Below, one piece after another: positions 60,054 to 64,000 of a stretch of 64,000 bases of DNA. Origin of the DNA: Limnoperna fortunei. Its lineage: Eukaryota > Mollusca > Bivalvia > Mytilida > Modiolidae. The stretch spans positions 21,178,452-21,242,451 of the forward strand of contig OX104124.1 in the NCBI GenBank assembly GCA_944474755.1, in the 5' to 3' direction. The position numbers were made by a program, and so were the translations under genes. Positions within the stretch are counted from its first letter, which is position 1. Every line of letters starts with the position of its first letter. The notes below the pieces were generated by a model that saw nothing but the letters and a program-made list of their open reading frames with translations, was not told the DNA's origin and ran no database searches.

Positions 60054-61306
60054 CTAAAAAAAGTATACACAGCTAGCATGTTGAGTAACAATTAAAAGTA
60101 TAACCTTAAAGGCACACAGATATTCAAAAACAATAGATTCTTCTGTTTTATGATTTCTTCGTAAATTTTGACGAATCGATAGATTAAAACGCATTTGTAA
60201 AAACAGGAAATACAGATCATGTTAATCCACATTACAAAGTACTGTCTGTAAATTTTAACAAAACTATTTATTACTAGTATACTGATTTTTGCAAAGGTCA
60301 CATATTTCTGAATTATCAACTTATAAACCGCGATTAAAGAAAAACGACAAGTTTTATTATAGATACCAATTCGTCGAAAAAATAACTTGTTTGAAAATAA
60401 GGTTGCAGATAGTTTTTCCAGTTTTTGTATTCAGTGTACAGTAAATATGCTACGATGATTGTTAGATACACATATTACTGACCAGTGGTATATGATGCCC
60501 AACCATTTTAATCAACTAACTAACTCACTTACTACAGTAAAGGAAGCGGGAGGTTTTGCATGCTATAAAACCTGGTTAAACCCACCAGGTCAGGACCAGT
60601 GCTGTAGTTACTGTATTTTTTAATGTTGGTACTGGAGTTTGCCGATTTGTCGGACTTTGATTTGTGAATTGTCTTATTGAAAGTTTCATCGGTGTTCGGT
60701 ATTTTGTTATTACATTCATTTATTAAATAACTTAGTTATTGATAGCATACTTGATATGTATTATATCCAGAAATCTCTCAAGATAAATAATAGAAATAGC
60801 AGATGCCATAAGCCGAAACAAAAACGCATGTACAAATAAAGTTAGAACAGTAGTAAATGTTTTGGCTTCTGTAAACAATACTAGCATTTCTTTGATTAGC
60901 ATTCCTTTCTGACATTCCTTAGCATTTACATGGGCTAGGAAATTATAAAACTATCATTCAACATTAACAAAATGTATACCATATATATCCGTGACCAATT
61001 CCTTTTATCACTAGTTAGAACATTTGAGACGTTCCCACTGTTACAAGGAATTTCTCAGGCAGTAAATGTAAAAATACTAAATTGTTTAAAAGTTATTAAA
61101 ATTTTTTTCTCGCATGATTAGAGAAAAATTTTACCACTTTTTAAAACTTAATTAATGCAGAAGTTTACAGACAAAAAATGTTACACATGTATCCATTATT
61201 GACCAAATCAGAACACAATGCAGTATTCAGTGTTGTACTTAATGTGGGTACACAATCTGGTAGGCTGTTACTTTTACACATTTACTTTTTAACATTTATC
61301 ACTTAC

Positions 61307-61478
61307 CTTGTAATACGATCAAAGTATTGATCTGACCAGTATAAAAATCCCTGTGTAAAATGATAATCTACAGACACAGCAGCTTGAATTTTTCGAACAA
61401 GTGAAATGTTCGACCACGTTTCAAATTCTAGTCTTTCTATTGTATTTTCGTTTGTATAAACAATCCACGGTGCAGCAC
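61307..61478 (-). CDS. Gene B exon 2: YWTD first blade
   Basis: 172 bp, phase 1 to 2. GAAPWIVYTNENTIERLEFE and QGFLYWSDQYFDRITR. Same length and phase as gene A exon 2. Confidence 0.82.
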
Positions 61479-62054
61479 CTGCCAAAAATACATTATAACA
61501 TCTACGATAAAAAAAGAAAGAATGGTCATGATTACAATGCCATTATATCCAGATGCGTAACAGCAAGTAGTCACAAGAGATGACGTGTCTTCGTGTTGCC
61601 TGGTAAAGTTAACCTTTATGTCGGAGCGCCTTATATCAAATTCCATGTTGTGTTTATTAATATCTCATATCTGACCTAACTTTCATTATGATAAACTCTA
61701 ATTTTGCACCTTCTGTCGTATTTATTGAATACCAGTCAACTAACGCGGACACACTGACAATTTCGTACCACTAGGATACTAGTAAAAAGACACATTCGTC
61801 GAATATCAGTAAGATAATATTTAAAACCACGCAGGCTATAAACCAAGTATAATATTATATTCTGATGTAAGGTTATATCAAACTATAGTCCATTTTCTAG
61901 CCAAAAATGTTTTCTTTAATTTGTTTTATTTTATTAAGAATAAAATAAGCATTGCAATAAATATTATTCTAGAAACCATCTACCAGAATCCAAGTAACTT
62001 ATTAAATATAATGCCATTTACTTTGGAAAAAATTATAAACTCATAACCTAATAG

Positions 62055-62325
62055 AATTAAGTGTCTTGATGGCCGAGTGTTGTCGCAGATAGCTATTTAC
62101 TATTGATCACGTGAATGTCAAGACTGAGGTTTTATTCGAGTCTCACAGCGTGCAGTGTGCAATTTAATCCATCTTAAATGACAAGGATTGCAAGTTTGCC
62201 TGCCGCAGATGGAGGTTAATTTGCTGGTATTCCGGCTTCGTTCCCCATTAATAAGTGAACGCCATGTAACAGCTGATAAATTGTTGTAAGTTGTAAATGG
62301 TGTCAAACAGCAGTAAAAAGCCTAT
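62055..62325 (+). mobile_element. tRNA-derived SINE, near full length (intron 1 of gene B)
   Basis: Head with GATGGCCGAGTG (A box) and ATTCGAGTCTC (B box), body with AAGGATTGCAAGTTTGCCTG and CAGCTGATAAATTGTTG, tail AGCAGTAAAAAG. The head resembles a Leu/Ser-type tRNA. Confidence 0.7.
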
Positions 62326-63207
62326 TATAAATCATATATACAAATATTATTACTTCGCTTTATTGAATGACTATTTTAGTCCAATAACGTGATCTATCCA
62401 TATACAAAACATATTCAATAGTTATACGTATGTCAATTATACACATTACAGTGATTTTTAAATAAACTATTTATTTTCGGCTATGGTTACAAAACGATTA
62501 CAGACATCATAATTTCAGTTATTACAATAACATATTTATAGACATTTAATCATGGAGTGTGAAAATAATAAACTATTAATCATGTATAGATGAAAATAGG
62601 ACTCTTGTTGGGTGTTCTTCGTAATTCTCGATTACTTAAGGTGTTATTAGTACTTCTTCTATTATCTGTACAATGTACATAAAAACCCTTTTGTAAAATC
62701 AAAAAATAAAATCCATTAGATGAACGTATAACATTATAATTACCGCATATGCTTACCTTGTATTTAAGCGTAGCTCACATTTGATGCAAAAAACGTATTT
62801 CATTTTTTAAAGATCATATTTTTATGATAGTAGATCAACTTTTTGAAGTTTTTTTATATGGTTTAGTAAAGTGTGGTTGACGTCAAACAATATGCAAGTC
62901 AATAAGGGATAAAAAAATTCAAATGTTTTCATGTTTGTTGTTACATACGTGTGACTAATTGTTTTTCTTGAATGTTAACACGTTTGTAATCGATTATCAC
63001 AATGATGCCTCTTGATCTATACGTATAAATAAATACGTGTATATGCGATTAATCAGCAAAATATTTTTGTCTGGACTTTTAATTTTACAAATGTGTGGCT
63101 TTAATCAAAATTGTTTTTACAAACTTTTATAAAAATTGTTACTCTATATCAAATTAAATATGAATAAGAAACTTATTAATGATATAAAAGGGGTTATAAC
63201 TTCTTAC

Positions 63208-63277
63208 CTTTGTCCATAGAACTCACTATATTTAGAAGACGTACAATTACCAACAAATACAGCATTTGCCGATACAT
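63208..63277 (-). CDS. Gene B exon 1: signal peptide
   Basis: 70 bp ending in phase 1. MYRQMLYLLVIVRLLNIVSS then MDK: hydrophobic leader with small residues at the end. Donor AAAG|GTAAGA. Sequence differs from gene A exon 1, but role and phase match. Confidence 0.7.
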
Positions 63278-64000
63278 AGTTTTTGCAACAAATATATCAG
63301 CTAAAAAACGTCAGCAAGTAAAAAACACGAAACGAAACTAGTTCTTACAAAAATCCCTAGTTGCATGTTTTTAAATATAGTCTTTTGTGTTTAAAATGAC
63401 AGACGTGTTCCTTCCTTTAGAACTGAATTTATAATAAAACAGTATACACAACTACAATTAAAAAAAACAAATTTACATATGTTAACACTATTTGAGTTAT
63501 GCGGTCTAGGTTGCACATTTGTAAATCCTGTGTCTGAGAACAAATATATCACCTATTTAAGTCCTCAGCTAATGATAAGACTCTGTAGAAATGTCCTACA
63601 ACTTCTATGGTCAAATAACCATGAGAATAATTAAGCAAAAGACAACGCAGTTATTTGCATATGCAATGAGTAACATTACTTATGGATGCAAATATTTGTA
63701 AACTATTATGAAAATATGAGATATGACTATTAAATCAACCTAGATCAAACAGTTCATATTTGATGTAAGATATTAATGTCCTTACCTATAGGTGAGAAAC
63801 GCATTTGATAATGTGTCTATCTAAAAGCCTATGACCTAATTTAATGAAATCTTTTAATTTATTGTACTTTTGAATAATGTAATTATATATTGACGATACT
63901 TCTTAAACATTCAAACTTGCATTTGTTCTAAAATATGACTATAATATGACGTCATAGATCGGAAATGAGGTTGGTGACGCAGCTACATGTATCAACACCA
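63278..64000. other. 5' flank of gene B; no gene seen
   Basis: AT-rich; contains the TATA-like box at 63371-63380. No coding sequence recognised on either strand up to the window end. Confidence 0.4.
63371..63380 (-). promoter_or_regulatory. TATA-like box upstream of gene B
   Basis: CTATATTTAA on the minus strand about 94-103 bp before the ATG, comparable with the box of gene A. Confidence 0.35.

Larger units (their letters stand above)
50217..63277 (-). pseudogene. Gene B: paralogue of gene A, 13 exons in one frame except for a TAA in exon 4
   Basis: Exons with GT/AG borders total 2706 nt (901 codons plus stop) with phase kept at every junction. Order: signal peptide 1-23; YWTD exons 24-340; EGF 341-390; FN3 391-481; Cys-less Ig-like 482-579; Ig 580-670; Ig 671-763; linker 764-773; transmembrane and tail 774-901. 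Relative to gene A it lacks the second half of the exon 5 region, EGF1 and three propeller-2 exons. It gains (or A lost) two Ig domains. Codon 181 is TAA (58153-58155), so as read the product stops in the third blade. The rest is intact, so the lesion is recent, allelic, or bypassed by splicing. I cannot decide between these. Confidence 0.75.

Overview
The window looks like nuclear DNA from a bivalve mollusc, most likely a mussel (Mytilidae). It is AT-rich and intron-rich, and carries many decayed transposons, tRNA-derived SINEs and satellites of types I associate with bivalve genomes. The taxon is an inference from repeats and gene style.

The main content is a tandem pair of paralogous single-pass receptor genes, both on the minus strand. 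Gene A (5373-26393) has 15 coding exons whose lengths sum to an open frame of 1030 residues: signal peptide, YWTD beta-propeller, EGF, second YWTD propeller, EGF, fibronectin III, Cys-less Ig-like domain, short linker, transmembrane helix and a ~146-residue tyrosine-containing tail. Gene B (50217-63277) has 13 exons that also splice in one frame (901 codons). An internal deletion has removed the end of propeller 1, EGF1 and most of propeller 2. B has two additional Ig domains before the membrane and an unrelated tail with a 17-residue tandem repeat. B also has an in-frame TAA in its fourth exon, so it is a pseudogene, a null allele, or a gene with a truncated product. The YWTD/EGF modules resemble LDL-receptor-related proteins, but there are no LDLa repeats and no NPxY or PPPSP tail motifs, so these are not LRP5/6 orthologues.

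Layout. 1-1225: 3' end of a Ty3/gypsy-like retrotransposon whose integrase C-terminus is fused to a PHD finger, then a probable 3' LTR. 1226-5372: no gene. 5373-26393: gene A, whose introns hold a Penelope-like reverse-transcriptase remnant, a Tc1 remnant, a SINE, a foldback element, a near-perfect 105-bp palindrome and a tetranucleotide microsatellite. 26394-50000: no host gene seen; minisatellites, palindromic elements, a Tc1 transposon split by another element, two LINE remnants and further copies of the Penelope-like element. 50217-63277: gene B, with a satellite, SINEs and a retroelement tail in its introns. 63278-64000: 5' flank of gene B. Both genes have a TATTTAAA-type box 80-100 bp upstream of the ATG.

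Exon boundaries were read by hand from GT/AG sites, phase continuity and A/B homology. No transcript or database evidence was available.
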